DNA of 64,000 nucleotides from Linnemannia elongata (lineage: Eukaryota; Mortierellomycota; Mortierellomycetes; Mortierellales; Mortierellaceae). Positions 16,581 through 27,518 of the stretch are shown here, piece after piece. Location of the stretch: contig JAXBDG010000002.1 of NCBI GenBank assembly GCA_036320915.1, positions 1,674,001-1,738,000 of the forward strand, written 5' to 3'. How positions within the stretch are numbered: the stretch's first letter is position 1; every line of letters begins with the position of its first letter. The notes under the pieces were generated by a model. That model made no database searches and had not been told where the DNA came from. It was given only the letters and a program-made list of their open reading frames with translations. The position numbers and the translations under genes are program-made.

Positions 16581-17074
16581 TGTGCGAAATGGGCGAAGGC
16601 TTTGTAGGCGGGAAGTGAGAGGTGGAGGTAAACGTGTGAGTGAGATGTGTGAACGATGAGTGTGATGAGTGCGCGAGCTAAGGTGTTGTTGCGTTTATTG
16701 TCTGTGCTTTCTTTAGAGGGCTTATTGGTTATGGTGAATGAAGGGGGAAGGTGGGACGAAGGAGTGTGAGGAAGAAAGAGGAAGAAAGAGGGAGGGAAAG
16801 TGGACGTGTGAGGTGAATAAAGGGCGAAAAGACGACTTTAGAGACAAGGAGCGCATGCGTATGATTCGCAAGCGCGAGTCCCTGGCAGAGTGACCGTCTT
16901 TCGACATAGTGACAAATCGTGGGTGACCCACCATTTGAGTTCCTCACTTCTTATCACACTCGAAGCGAGTTCTCGACATCAACCTTCTGGAAGAAACGAC
17001 AACAACCAAGGAACAAACCTCTACCCAAGAAACAGGGAGCAGTGACAATCGAAGCTACTCGAAAATAAACAGCC
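16581..17074. promoter_or_regulatory. Divergent promoter region between HUL5 and CFAP20
   Basis: The 494 bp between the two start codons must serve both genes, which are transcribed away from each other. It contains purine- and pyrimidine-rich tracts but no TATA box I would name. Confidence 0.5.
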
Positions 17075-18255
17075 ATGTTTAAGAATACCTTTCAGGCAAG
17101 AAAACACAACACTTACGGCACCTTAAAGAAAAGGCGTGTGCCATTCTGTCGCCCCTGTTGTTTGCTGGCTAATGTCACAATGGAGGAATGAACCCATACA
17201 CATGACTAACCAACTACTTTCATACCTCACACAACCTTGACTGCAATAGTCCGGTTTTCTCTCAGTATTTTACAGCCTTGGGTAAGAGATTGCCTGTTCA
17301 ATGGCTGTAGTATGGAGGTGCAACCAAAACGGATGCTTTACTAAGCATGACCACGTTCTTTTACAACGAGATAGATCGGATCCGCTGCAGCTATGGGCAA
17401 AGCGTGTCGGTCCGCCACCATCTTCGGCATCAAAGCCGCAATCAACTTCTAACGACGAAGACTCGCCCACCACACCACCGCCGGAACATCAACAGGAGCC
17501 ACGTGTCGACTTCGTCGTAGATGACACACTCAACTCGCAAGTCCTGGAGATCCTGTCGACCCATTTGCCCACAACGTTCATCACAACGCCATCTCTCGCC
17601 ACAAGGACCCTGGGCATCAAGCTGCCATACCTTGTCTTCCTGGTCAAGAATTTAGGCAAATACTGGAGTTTCGAGGTCACAGTTCTGGATGACCGCGGCG
17701 AAAAACGGCGGTTTAGGGCATCCAACTTCCAGGTCGGGAAAACTATGTCCAATCTTTTGTAATTGATCGACACTTGGAACTGCAATTGAGCGTTTGATGG
17801 GTTTACTAATGTTTGTTGTAGGGACTTGTATGTATCACGGACATTCGAAGATATCATACGTGTATCAAGGACGTTGATTTTTTCAGGACCAGGAACAACG
17901 ACGACAACACCTCTTTCTGAAACTCATCATGTGGAATAAGTTATCAAAAGCGATACGACTGACAATCAAAGAACATTCAATTGCTACGCGTGTTGTGTTT
18001 TCTTGCAATTAGACGACAACTCGAGTGAAGCCGTATATCACGACGATGCCACTGAGGATGGACCCGGGATGGAACCAGATTCAGCTCAACCTGGCTGACT
18101 ATGTCAAGCGCGCATATGGGACAGCATATGTGGAGACACAGCGGATCACGATCCATGCAAGCTGCAGGATACGCCGAATCTACTTTTCAGACCGCTTGGT
18201 TCCTGAGAATGAGCTCCCAGCTGAGTTCAAGCTTTACTTGCCTGTGACTGCGTAA
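17075..18255 (+). CDS. CFAP20: CFAP20/BUG22 (GTL3) family protein
   Basis: Four exons: 17075-17095, 17250-17281, 17375-17732 and 18013-18255, about 217 residues. The first exon encodes only MFKNTFQ and ends at a GC donor (CAG|gcaaga); exon 2 continues [11 protein letters not shown]. The rest follows the family almost residue by residue ([43 protein letters not shown], ending [12 protein letters not shown]). About 20-25 extra Ser/Pro/Glu-rich residues sit after LQLWAKRV, which explains the greater length than animal CFAP20 (193). CFAP20 is a microtubule inner protein of axonemes and in other settings a nuclear or splicing-linked factor. Its retention here matters because the other genes suggest a fungus without flagella. 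The exon 3 donor (gtcggg) is weak. Confidence 0.93.
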
Positions 18256-18266
18256 AATGTGTTTTG

Positions 18267-18272
18267 AATAAA
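18267..18272 (+). terminator. Putative poly(A) signal of CFAP20
   Basis: AATAAA lies 12 nt after the stop codon, ahead of a 24-nt T run (18293-18316). Only about 175 bp separate this stop from the next gene's start. Confidence 0.5.
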
Positions 18273-18430
18273 TTACCAAGCCACTTGTATGCTTTTTTTT
18301 TTTTTTTTTTTTTTTTGTGCCTTTTGGAACTGCCCGTGAGTGCAGAAAGAAAAGACAATGGCGGCGCTTGTTTTTGTTCTTTTTCTTTGACCTTCCTCTC
18401 CATCACTCCTTTCCTCCATCAAAAGTAGCC

Positions 18431-21120
18431 ATGGGAAAACGCAACAGGGCCGCATTGCTGCCCACAAACATCCCTCAGCTCCAGAACCTCATCAAACGTG
18501 ACCCCCTCTCCTACAAGGAAGAGTTCCTCCAGCAGCTCCGTCACTTTGAGTCCTCCAGGGCCATCTTTGAGCTCAAGCCCGAGGAGCACTCCACCGACTT
18601 TCAGGACCTCATCAACTTCATCTCCCAGGTACACTCTCTCTACTTTATCTCGAACAGGACCTATACGACGACAATCAAAAAGGATACCAACTGAACAGTT
18701 CAATTGACTTACGCAACCCCCCTCCCCCCTTCTCTCCACAACAAATAGGTCTCCCCATGCTACCCTGAGGAGACAAAAGAGTTCCCCGATCAAATCATCA
18801 CCCTCCTGTCAAAGCACTACCAGATCCTCGATGCCGAGCTCCGCCGCACCATGGTCCAGGCTCTGGTCCTCTTGCGCAACCGTGAGATGATCTCCTCGAC
18901 TGCCCTCCTTTCCCTCTTCTTCACCCTCTTCCGCTGCCGTGACAAGGTTCTTCGGGATATCCTCTACAACCACATTGTCAACGACATCAAGACTAGCAAC
19001 CAAAAGGCAAAGAACAACAAGATGAACAAGACCCTCCAGGGATTCATGTACACTATGCTCACCTCTGCCGAGGGCGCTGCAGGAACTGGAAGTGAGAACG
19101 CCATTGCTGCCAAGCGCAGTTTGGATGTCTGCATTGAGCTCTACCGCAAGAACATCTGGTAGGACCTCTGCTCTTATCCACTTTTCATTCGACCAAGTAT
19201 GGCAACATCATAAGGAAATTTGGAAACTAACGTGTTTATTATCCGTTGAATAGGAATGATGCAAAGACTGTCAACGTTATTGCTCACGCTTGTTTCTCGC
19301 CTGTGACCAAGATCATGGTCACCGCTCTGCAGTTTTTCTTGGGCAACAACGAGGATGATGGCGATTCGGAGGACGAGGAGGAGCTGCCCGACATTAAGGC
19401 TATGCAGCATAAGCAGAATGTCAGCAAGAAGACAAAGTCCAAGGCTAAGCAGATGGACAAGATGGTCGCCGCCTTGAAGAAGAAGTCCAAGGCCAAGAAG
19501 AAGGCCGAGACCTTCAACTTCTCCGCTCTTCATCTGTTGAACGATCCTCAGGGTAAGCCTCCTAACCTGCTAAAGGCATCGGCATTGACCTCAAGATTCT
19601 AGAGTTATAAGGTTAACCAATTCTATATATTATTGTTTAATGACAAATAGGATTCACGGAAAAGTTGTACACTCACTTGGCATCCTCTCGCGAGCGCCAC
19701 GAGGTCCAACTCATGTTGATGAACTTGATCTCCCGTATCATTGGTGTTCACAAGTTGACCATCCTCGCCTTCTACCCTTACCTCCAGAAGCGCCTTCAGC
19801 CCACCCAGAAGGACGTTACCCAGATCATTGCCATTGCCGCCCAGGCTTCGCACGATCTCATTCCTCCAGATGTCATCGAGCCCGTTATTCAGACCTTGGC
19901 CAACAACTTTGTCACCGAGCATTGCGCTGCCGAGGTCATGGCTGCTGGTTTGAACGGTATCCGTGAGATCTCGTCTCGTTGCCCCCTTGCCATGGAGGCC
20001 ACCTTGCTTCAGGATTTGACAGATTACAAGAACCACAGAGACAAGGGAGTCATGATGGCCTCGAGATCGTTGATCGGTCTTTACAGGGAGATCAACCCCG
20101 AGCTGTTGAAGAAGAAGGATCGCGGCCGCAATGCTGCCATGAACATGCGCGATTACAAGCCGTCGCAGTATGGTGAGAGCAACAACGACGGCGACTTGGA
20201 GGGTCTTCAGCTGTTGGCCGAGAACCCTGAGGAGGAGGGTGCTGGTGAGGGCGAGTGGGATGAGTGGGAGGAGGCCTCGGAGGATGAGGAGGATGGTAAT
20301 GGCGGCTGGATTAATGTCTCGGATGATGACAACGATTTGAACATCAAGCTTTCGGACGACGAAGATTCGGGCTCTGAGGATGAGAACGGAAACAAGAAGC
20401 CCAAGACCAAGCGTCTGACGGCCAACAAGGAACGCCGTCTGAAGAAGAAGGGACTTTTGCCCAAGGACGAGGAGAGCGAGGCTGTCAAGGAGGAAGACGA
20501 GGAGATGAAGGCCAAGCGTCTTCAGGTCCAGGCCGAGCGCAAGGAAAAGTTGGCTGCTGCCCAATTGTTGGCCACGACCAAAATCTTGACACCCGCCGAT
20601 TTCGCCAAGATCGAGGCCCTCAAGTTGGCCAGGCAGGCAGACCAAAAGTTGAATCCTGCTCGTTCAGGATCGGGCAAGCGCCCCAACCCTTCCGATGCGG
20701 ACGACCGTGCCGAGGGCGAGGTGTCGATTGGATCGATTATTGGACCACGCAAGAAGGCCAAGCAGGACTATGCCGAGCGTATGGAGTCGATCAAGAACGG
20801 ACGCGAGGGCCGCGAGAAGTTTGGATCGCGCAAGGGATCGAACGAGCGTGGATCGACGACCAACAAGGAGAAGTCCAAGGGCAAGAACTTTATGATGATT
20901 GCCCACAAGCGCGAGGTCCGCGAGAAGAAGAAGATGAGTTTGAGAGAGAAGCAGGTACGTCTTTGTCTCTTTTTTTTATTTATGTTGATGTTGCTTTGTT
21001 GATTACTGTTACATTATTTTCTCTTTTGTTCGCGTTGCTAAAGAGCCTTCTCTTGTTTCCTTCTTCAAATAGGTCCAACTCCATGCGCACATCAAGAAGC
21101 AAAAGATGATGAAGCACTAG
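18431..21120 (+). CDS. SDA1: SDA1/SDAD1, 60S ribosome biogenesis factor
   Basis: Five exons: 18431-18628, 18749-19158, 19254-19552, 19651-20954 and 21073-21120, about 752 residues with consistent phases. The start ([20 protein letters not shown]) and the helical repeat body ([28 protein letters not shown]) are typical of SDA1, a nucleolar protein needed for pre-60S maturation and export and for G1 progression in yeast. An acidic stretch (residues about 470-530, [23 protein letters not shown]) is followed by a Lys/Arg-rich C-terminus ([18 protein letters not shown], then [16 protein letters not shown]), as expected for a nucleolar assembly factor. The last exon encodes only about 15 residues. 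No irregularity seen. Confidence 0.96.
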
Positions 21121-21526
21121 AGGCGATAGACAGAGCACCTTGTACCATAGCATTTTTCATTTTCATTAAACCCATAAGCATCATCAGCATTATTTTTCTT
21201 TCTTTCCGTGTCCTTCCAATCCAAAAGCGGTCAGTTCTGTGTCATCACTATGGAACCATAGGAGAACGTCGTTACGATCGTTGCTGTTGCTGTGGTCAAA
21301 CGATATGATAATAATAAACTTGGCACTGATGCCGCATCTTCATCTAACCGATCCTTTGTTTGGTTTTTTATGACAAGAGTTCAAGAGTGTGAAGGAACTA
21401 TTTGTGCTATTACTATTTTTCGTATCCATATTTCGTGAGAAGCTGCGCGTAATTTTTTTGTGAGAAAGGGAGAGAGAGAAAGGGTTTTCTGAGAAGAAAG
21501 CGAGGAGGGGTATGAGGCACCTTGCT
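21121..21526. other. Convergent 3' flanks of SDA1 and the four-helix membrane protein
   Basis: The two genes end facing each other here. The sequence is AT-rich with no canonical AATAAA on the plus strand that I can place with confidence. Confidence 0.5.
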
Positions 21527-22284
21527 TTACAAATGAACGGGTCCGGACGAGGTTCCAAGGGGCTCATATTCAAACACACCCTGAACACCAGGCTTAACAA
21601 GGAAGCCCCAAACGTTCCTCTGACGACTCCTCAAATCCCTCAAGTAAACCAACAGCGACCACCCATGGAACAACGTCATCCAAACCGAGCCCGCCAAGAC
21701 CGCCATATCGCCACCCGAAGGACGAGGGATCTGATCCCGGTCACTATCTGGCAAGCCCATGAATCCAATTACCATAAAAACAATGGCAACAGCCCACCAA
21801 GACATTTGGATAATCCAAATGATAAGGGATGCCTTGGTTGCAGCGACGGATCTACGGACGGCTCCGTAGAGGGCGACTGCGTTCGTGAGGGCGAAGAGGG
21901 CGCCGAAGATGATGAGAGAGGCCTTTATCATTCGGTCTTCTCCTTCGGGACCCATGTTTGTTTCGTTGTTGTGGTGGAGGGCTATTATTGAGTTGAGGGT
22001 ATGGTGGCAAAAGGAAGTGGAAAGGTTAGATGCGTATGTGAGTGAAAAGGAGGGGCAAGGGAACAGGTTGCTGTGAGAGTGAAAGACAGAGGGGGAGGAG
22101 AGGACTGACCACTGCCAAGGAACTTTCGGTTGTTGACAAAGCTGGAGATGCTGATGCCAAGCCAGAGGGCAGAGACACTGTCGATGAGGCCCCAGGTGGC
22201 GAATGCGCCGACAGAGTAACGAGGCCACTGCTGAGCAATGGTTCTCGAAAAGCGGGACCACCTCTGGTTGTTGATGGGGGACAT
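21527..22284 (-). CDS. Four-transmembrane-helix protein of unknown function
   Basis: Two exons: 22284-22110 and 21981-21527, giving 209 residues with matching phase. Four hydrophobic segments are clear: one in exon 1 (FATWGLIDSVSALWLGISI) and three in exon 2 (LIIFGALFALTNAVALYGAV; LIIWIIQMSWWAVAIVFMVI; LAGSVWMTLFHGWSLLVYL). The loop between helices 1 and 2 is hydrophilic and charged (NNETNMGPEGEDRM), and the C-terminal tail (about 45 residues) is hydrophilic. Size and spacing resemble small fungal tetraspan or MARVEL-like proteins, but I see no signature that fixes a family. The last C-terminal region is Gly/Pro-containing and probably cytosolic. Confidence 0.78.
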
Positions 22285-23385
22285 GATGTGAGAGAAAAGG
22301 AGAATGCTTGTGAAATAGAAAGGTGAGGAGTGTGGAGGAAGAAGGGAAGTAAGAGAACGAAACGTGAGGGGGGGTGTTCCAGCATATATGTGTGTTCTAA
22401 AGAGGCGCGGTGGCAAAGATAAAGATAGGGGTAGGGGACAATTCAAAGTCGATGGGCGCGGTGGACGACGGCTAGGGCTCACTCTCTTACATGTCTGCTC
22501 TGCACTGCTCGTCACTTCTTGTGCACTGCTAGAACAGTATACCACATGACATAGGAAGCTTGGCAGTGTATGCAAGGACCTCTTGAGTAAAAGGTAACCA
22601 TGGCAAAAGAATAAGGAAGGTAGGGATGCGAAAGTGCCGACAGAGTCAATGGGGTGAGCAAATTTTTTTTTCTACTTTTATTAATACGCCAATTTGCTGG
22701 ATTTGGGCTGTTGTTGTTTTTTTTCTCCTTAGTGTTGATACTTTGCGAGAGGCCACTGACGAGACTGTGGTTGGTCATACAGGCATGGAGTGCCTTAAAT
22801 GGAGTAATGGCCAGTAGAAGGCCCCCGCTATAACGGCTATCCGTGGCCACTCATTTGCAATGAATCTTCTCTTCCACCGTATTTCTGCTGCTATCACTGT
22901 CGAAACTTGAATCGTCTTTATTTGCTGTTTGCTTGTTGCTGTGGTCTTCCATAATCTGTCATGTTTGTTTTTATGGACAATTGAAGGAAGGATGTGATCT
23001 TTTTTATGTGCACTTCTGGTTCGTTTGACGGTTGCAGTCATGGACGCATGGACGGAGGCCTTTTCAGCTCCAATGAGCCAGGGTCACACCCTCACCCTGA
23101 CCCTCTTCTCTAAAGGCTGCTCCTTCAATACGAACGATTAATTGAGAAATGACAACAGATAACAGTCATCTTGAGGTACTAGGCTATTCATGGATCCAAC
23201 AACACATCCAAAGCTTAACCGGCTACAATCCTTCGTTTGTTTGCCGCTCTGCAGATCATTGCCAGGATAGCTATGACCACGTTGTGAGCTTGTTGTTCAT
23301 GTACCAGGTACGGGTTTATTTCTGAAAACAGCTAGGGGAAGGACACACCATGCATTCATTCTCGTTATGTCCAATCACTTTCTAC
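22285..23385. other. Intergenic region, no gene seen
   Basis: It holds the minus-strand promoter of the membrane protein gene and the 3' flank of the FAD monooxygenase. Open frames are short, antisense to each other and without family resemblance. Confidence 0.5.
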
Positions 23386-25387
23386 TTAAAAGGCTTGCGC
23401 GTCGAAAAAACTCTTCCCCGATCTCGAGGACCTCCTCTGAGGAAGGGCTGGGACACTTCCACGTTCAGGAACAAGCGGGAGGAACGATAGCTGTGGACGA
23501 TATGTTAGCATCGCCGCGTAGCTGTTGTCCTGAAATCGTTTTGGCAAGAGAGTGAAAAACACCTTGCGGACCAGCGTGTCAAACCATGTCTATTAAGTGA
23601 AAAAAATATGAAACGAGAGAAAGTATCAGAAAACACATAAACAAAGAATAGCAGAACTCCAATACGCATGTTTTCGTCGCTTGATTATACTCTTACCTGA
23701 CCGGCGACAACTCGAGCCATGCGCTTGCTCCGTTCAATTTCCGCCACAGCATGCGGGTACCGCTCCTCATAGTACTCCTCAAATGCCACTTGGACGTTCT
23801 CAAGACTCGCCGACAGCGCCACCTTTTCATACAAGGCGTTCGTCAACACTACCGCGTCCAACATCGCATTCACTGCACCTCGTCCGGAATTGGGGAGCAT
23901 CTTGTGGCAGGCATCGCCGATCAGTACCACACGGCCATGGTACCAGGTCTGGTACAACTTTTCTTCCAGTACAACCTTTGAGACGACTTCACGAGGGGTC
24001 TGATCAAAGAGGTCGCCCATAGTGCCGCCGATTGGGCAGGGGAATTTGCGCCAGTCGTCTGGAATGGCGTCGGATGATTCTGTACCCCACTCCGAAAGGT
24101 TCACGGCAGCGGTGGCGCCTGCTGTTGTCGTTGTTGTATCCGTGAAGGTACTTGTGATGGTTGTTGAAGAAGCGGAAGGGGAGATGGTTGTACAAGAACT
24201 AATTTTGGCATGATGGTTTGGTGAGACTTTAGTGGAAAATGCATTTGTCGACAAGGCAGAGGGCTTAGACGAGGCGTCGTTGTCGTTGTTGTTATCGTTG
24301 TTGTTGACATTGCTATTGTTGGTTGCAGAGGAGGACGTTGAAGACGGGGCGTCGGCGGCGAGGTGGTGGTCGATTCGCCAACAAATTCGGTTGCCTGGGA
24401 TTGTAAAGTAGCGCCACTGGAAGATAGTTCGAATAGCAAAGAGAGAGACGGGGCGGAGTAAGTGAAAGGTACCTTTTTCTTCTTTTTGCATTCGAAAATA
24501 CAGAAGTAAAAATGGGCAAGGACCAACAATCATATGAACGTGCAATGCTTCGATGCTTCAGCAATTAAGATACATCAAAAGAAAGGAAAGGAAAACTAGA
24601 TACTCACAGTGTTGGGTTTGTTGGTTCCAATAACAGATTCATAACGGGTGCCTGACTCTCGAACAACAGGATACCTCTCAGGATCAACAGGTTGAGTGAT
24701 CCCCAGGACGCTCATATGGCAAGCCTTCAGATTCTCGGCGTCAGCTTTTGGCAGAAGTTGTTGCTTGTCCAACTGATGGAAGAGACTTTGGCGGACTTTG
24801 CTGTAGGCTCCGTCAGAGCCGATGAGTATATCCCCCTGGAAGGATGAGCCGTCTGAGCACAGGATGGTGACCTTGGAGGCATCTTGACAGATTTCTTGGA
24901 TCTTTTTACCAAGTTGGATTTTGGATGCTGGAACTTGGGCCAGGAGTAGAGCGTGGAGGTCTGGTCTTGCCATCGTCCTCGATACATAACCACACCTATT
25001 CGTTCGAAGAAACAGGGGGGCATTGATGTAAGATGGCCGGACTTCAACTATCACCGTACTGTACTCATGTTGTGTTTTCGAAGAGAAACAAAAAACTTAC
25101 GTGGAGATGTACTCTTCATAGTTAATGTGCCCGATACGCTCCATGGTTTCGTTGTAGACGTTGACGGTACTGGAAGGTTTAGAGATCTTGTGGAGTTCAT
25201 CTTGGAGACCGAGTTGGGCAAAGAGAGGTAGGATGTTACATCCGAGGTTGGTTGCGCTTCCCAGGGCACGCAAGTGTTCGGACTTTTCAAAGACGATGTA
25301 GTCGATGCCAGCGCGGTCCAATAGAATCGCCATCATAAGTCCTCCGAGTCCTGCTCCTGCGATTAGAACTGTGGTTGGTGATGACAT
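23386..25387 (-). CDS. FAD-dependent aromatic-type monooxygenase (PHBH fold)
   Basis: Four exons: 25387-25101, 24995-24608, 24416-23697 and 23589-23386, about 532 residues. The N-terminus has the FAD-binding Rossmann motif GAGLGGLMMAILL ending in an acidic FEK. The mid-part has the DG motif region (CSDGSSFQGDILIGSDGAYSKVRQSL cut here for length: DILIGSDGAYSKVR). The C-terminal GD motif is VVLIGDACHKMLPNSGRGA. The last exon, recognised from its acceptor and phase, encodes a tail with RPQLSFLPLVPERGSV and ends in a basic/aromatic stretch. These enzymes hydroxylate aromatic or polycyclic substrates with NAD(P)H and O2; the substrate cannot be read from sequence. Between WRIDHHL and NLSEWG sits a Ser/Thr/Asn/Asp-rich insertion of about 85 residues, unusual for the fold. 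It has no stop, so it is either translated or a retained intron. Confidence 0.9.
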
Positions 25388-25659
25388 CTTTGTGGGATTT
25401 GTTGCTGGAGTTTGGTTATGAAGAAGAGAAAGACGAATAGTGTTGTTGATGATGGATGGGTGACGTTGAAAGAAGAGGAAGAGAAGAGGAAGAGAAGCGA
25501 GAAAGCAGGAGGAAGTGGTGTGTTAATAAACGAAAGGCAATTGGTGCAAGATAAGTAGTGAGCAATGGTGTGGGTGGGGGGTACAAAAAATGTATGCAAA
25601 GAACAAAATTGGCAGAACACCAACGCAGCCGTCGACCGTTGGTACTATCCCTCTTTATC

Positions 25660-25669
<10 letters not shown>

Positions 25670-25697
<28 letters not shown>
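25670..25697. repeat. (CT)n microsatellite
   Basis: A run of CT units of about 28 nt, preceded by an imperfect ctctctgt segment. Confidence 0.9.
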
Positions 25698-25700
<3 letters not shown>

Positions 25701-26275
25701 GGATACTCCTACTCCACTACCTTATCATTGTTCACTCGGCTATCTTGTGCTTGGTTGACAGTGTGGGTCATTTCGCATGTCACTTATGAAGGTTGCTCGT
25801 GACAATGGATCAAAAAGAGAAAATGGTGCGAGAGGGATGGTCAATCGGTGGTGGCAGCGTGGCATTGACAACGCTAAGACTCAGCCCGCTATCTCCTGCA
25901 CTATTCTGGCAATTTTCCGGGTTTAAGGAGAGAGAAACCCAAGCCGATAGCTCTGCCTTTTCTTTTTGTTTCTCTCTGTTGCAAGGTGCGGGGCTTAGCT
26001 GCATGGTTGTTGCCTCAATTTTAATTCCCTTTTGCCGACGTTTCATGCGAGTGTTTGCGCCCCTTCCTGTTGCCGTTGATCGAAGTCCGGTGTCCGGAAG
26101 ATAGCTCCTGGCGGACTCGCGGGTCGTAAAGCCTGTCCACATGGCTACGATAGGCATGCACGAAGAATATAAGAGTTCATTTGAATGGAAGCAAGTACCT
26201 TCATTACAATTAGATTTCCTTGGGTGACCGCGACGTGTTCAAGGAATTAAACGACGACTCAGCTTATCATGTTTG

Positions 26276-26277
<2 letters not shown>

Positions 26278-26311
<34 letters not shown>
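26278..26311. repeat. Poly(T) tract of 34 nt
   Basis: An uninterrupted T run in intergenic sequence. Confidence 0.9.
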
Positions 26312-26312
<1 letters not shown>

Positions 26313-26748
26313 GCGTGGAAAATCAAGTGCTGATCGTATCAACATCGACATTATTAGGAAATGAGTCCTGCCCAACCACAGGCATAGGCTCGCCTACCAC
26401 AGGCAGAGTGGATCTGAGAGGACCTAATAAAGTAAACACAATCGAGCACTTATTTTCCACGAAATTTGGCACTTTTTTTTTCTCACTTGCATCTTGCATC
26501 CCTTGACCATTCACCATACCATTCCATTCACCTCTTTCTTTCTTTCTTCTAACCCTTCAGCCTTCTCCTCTCATCAAACCTAGTCATACCTCTACCTCTT
26601 CACCTCGACACCACTGACTGTACACCACAGTCACACTCCTTAATCGTTCCCCACATCATTCACCATTTCTCCTGTCGACAAGACTTTTCCCCTCACTTCT
26701 CGTTACTCCTCCTCTTCACTTCCTCCTCGCACATACGCGTACACATCA

Positions 26749-26889
26749 ATGGTCTCCCCGTCTTCTCCTACCAAGGACAAAGGCAAAGGAACTGACCAAA
26801 AGAAGCGAGTAGTACGACGTCAGGCACAAGCAGCATTCAACGAAGCAGTGAGCAGCAAGCAAACTCGGGAGAAACAGCAAGAACAATAG
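26749..26889 (+). CDS. Possible small basic protein, 46 residues
   Basis: ATG in the context atcaATGg opens 46 codons ending in TAG. The product is highly polar, with a Ser/Pro/Lys start (MVSPSSPTKDKGKG), a basic core (KKRVVRRQ) and a Gln/Lys-rich helix-like end. A pyrimidine-rich, TATA-poor leader of about 200 nt precedes it, like leaders of real genes in this window. No family recognised. It could equally be chance or the first exon of something longer. Confidence 0.33.
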   Translation: MVSPSSPTKDKGKGTDQKKRVVRRQAQAAFNEAVSSKQTREKQQEQ

Positions 26890-27518
26890 GATACATTGGT
26901 GCAGTTGTAATATACTAGATACATCTATTTCTAGCGCGCCAGATTTTGTTGCCAGGTTCCGCTGCGACACTCAAAAGTCAAATAAAGTCTGATGCTCAAA
27001 CCTCACCACAGTTCTTTGATGTACAAATAATGGCAATAGAAGAGTCTTCGTAGAAACAGAGATAGATGAGGATTTTAGGCTTATAACACGTTCAATGCTC
27101 GGAATCAAGTACAGTACTGTATGTATTTGATCAGACGTGGACCTGTCAGTTAACCTTTCATCAGCGCAAAATCGCCGAGTCGCTCTCCTCTTGCTTAACA
27201 ATCCATCCATCAATGTGCTCCTCTTGGCAATATCCACCATCACCCCAAAATTTTTCTTTGTTTTCTTTTTTTATTCCGTTCTTTCTTCCCTTCTTCCATA
27301 ACTCGCCCCCTATCGAACGTTCCACTCGCGCTCTTTCCTCCTCCAGTTTTCCCTGCAAATTAAAGCCCACACTTCAGGTACAGATCCAGATCCACGAGCT
27401 TGCCTCGCCTCTTGTTGTTTTACATAGTCAACCGCCATTATCAGACTCGTATTCACGCCTCGTTCATTCTACTTCAACTCTTTTACTTTCTCCTCAGGAG
27501 GAGCACAGATTGGGCACG
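26890..27518. other. 5' flank of the Fanzor-like locus
   Basis: No gene recognised. Part of this interval could be the left end of the mobile unit that carried the Fanzor gene, but I saw no terminal inverted repeat by eye. A pyrimidine-rich stretch (27245-27500) precedes the putative start codon. Confidence 0.4.

Larger units (their letters stand above)
25388..26748. other. Intergenic region with simple repeats
   Basis: It contains the monooxygenase promoter on the minus strand, a (CT)n run near 25670 and a 34-nt T run at 26278-26311. I found no supportable gene. Confidence 0.5.
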
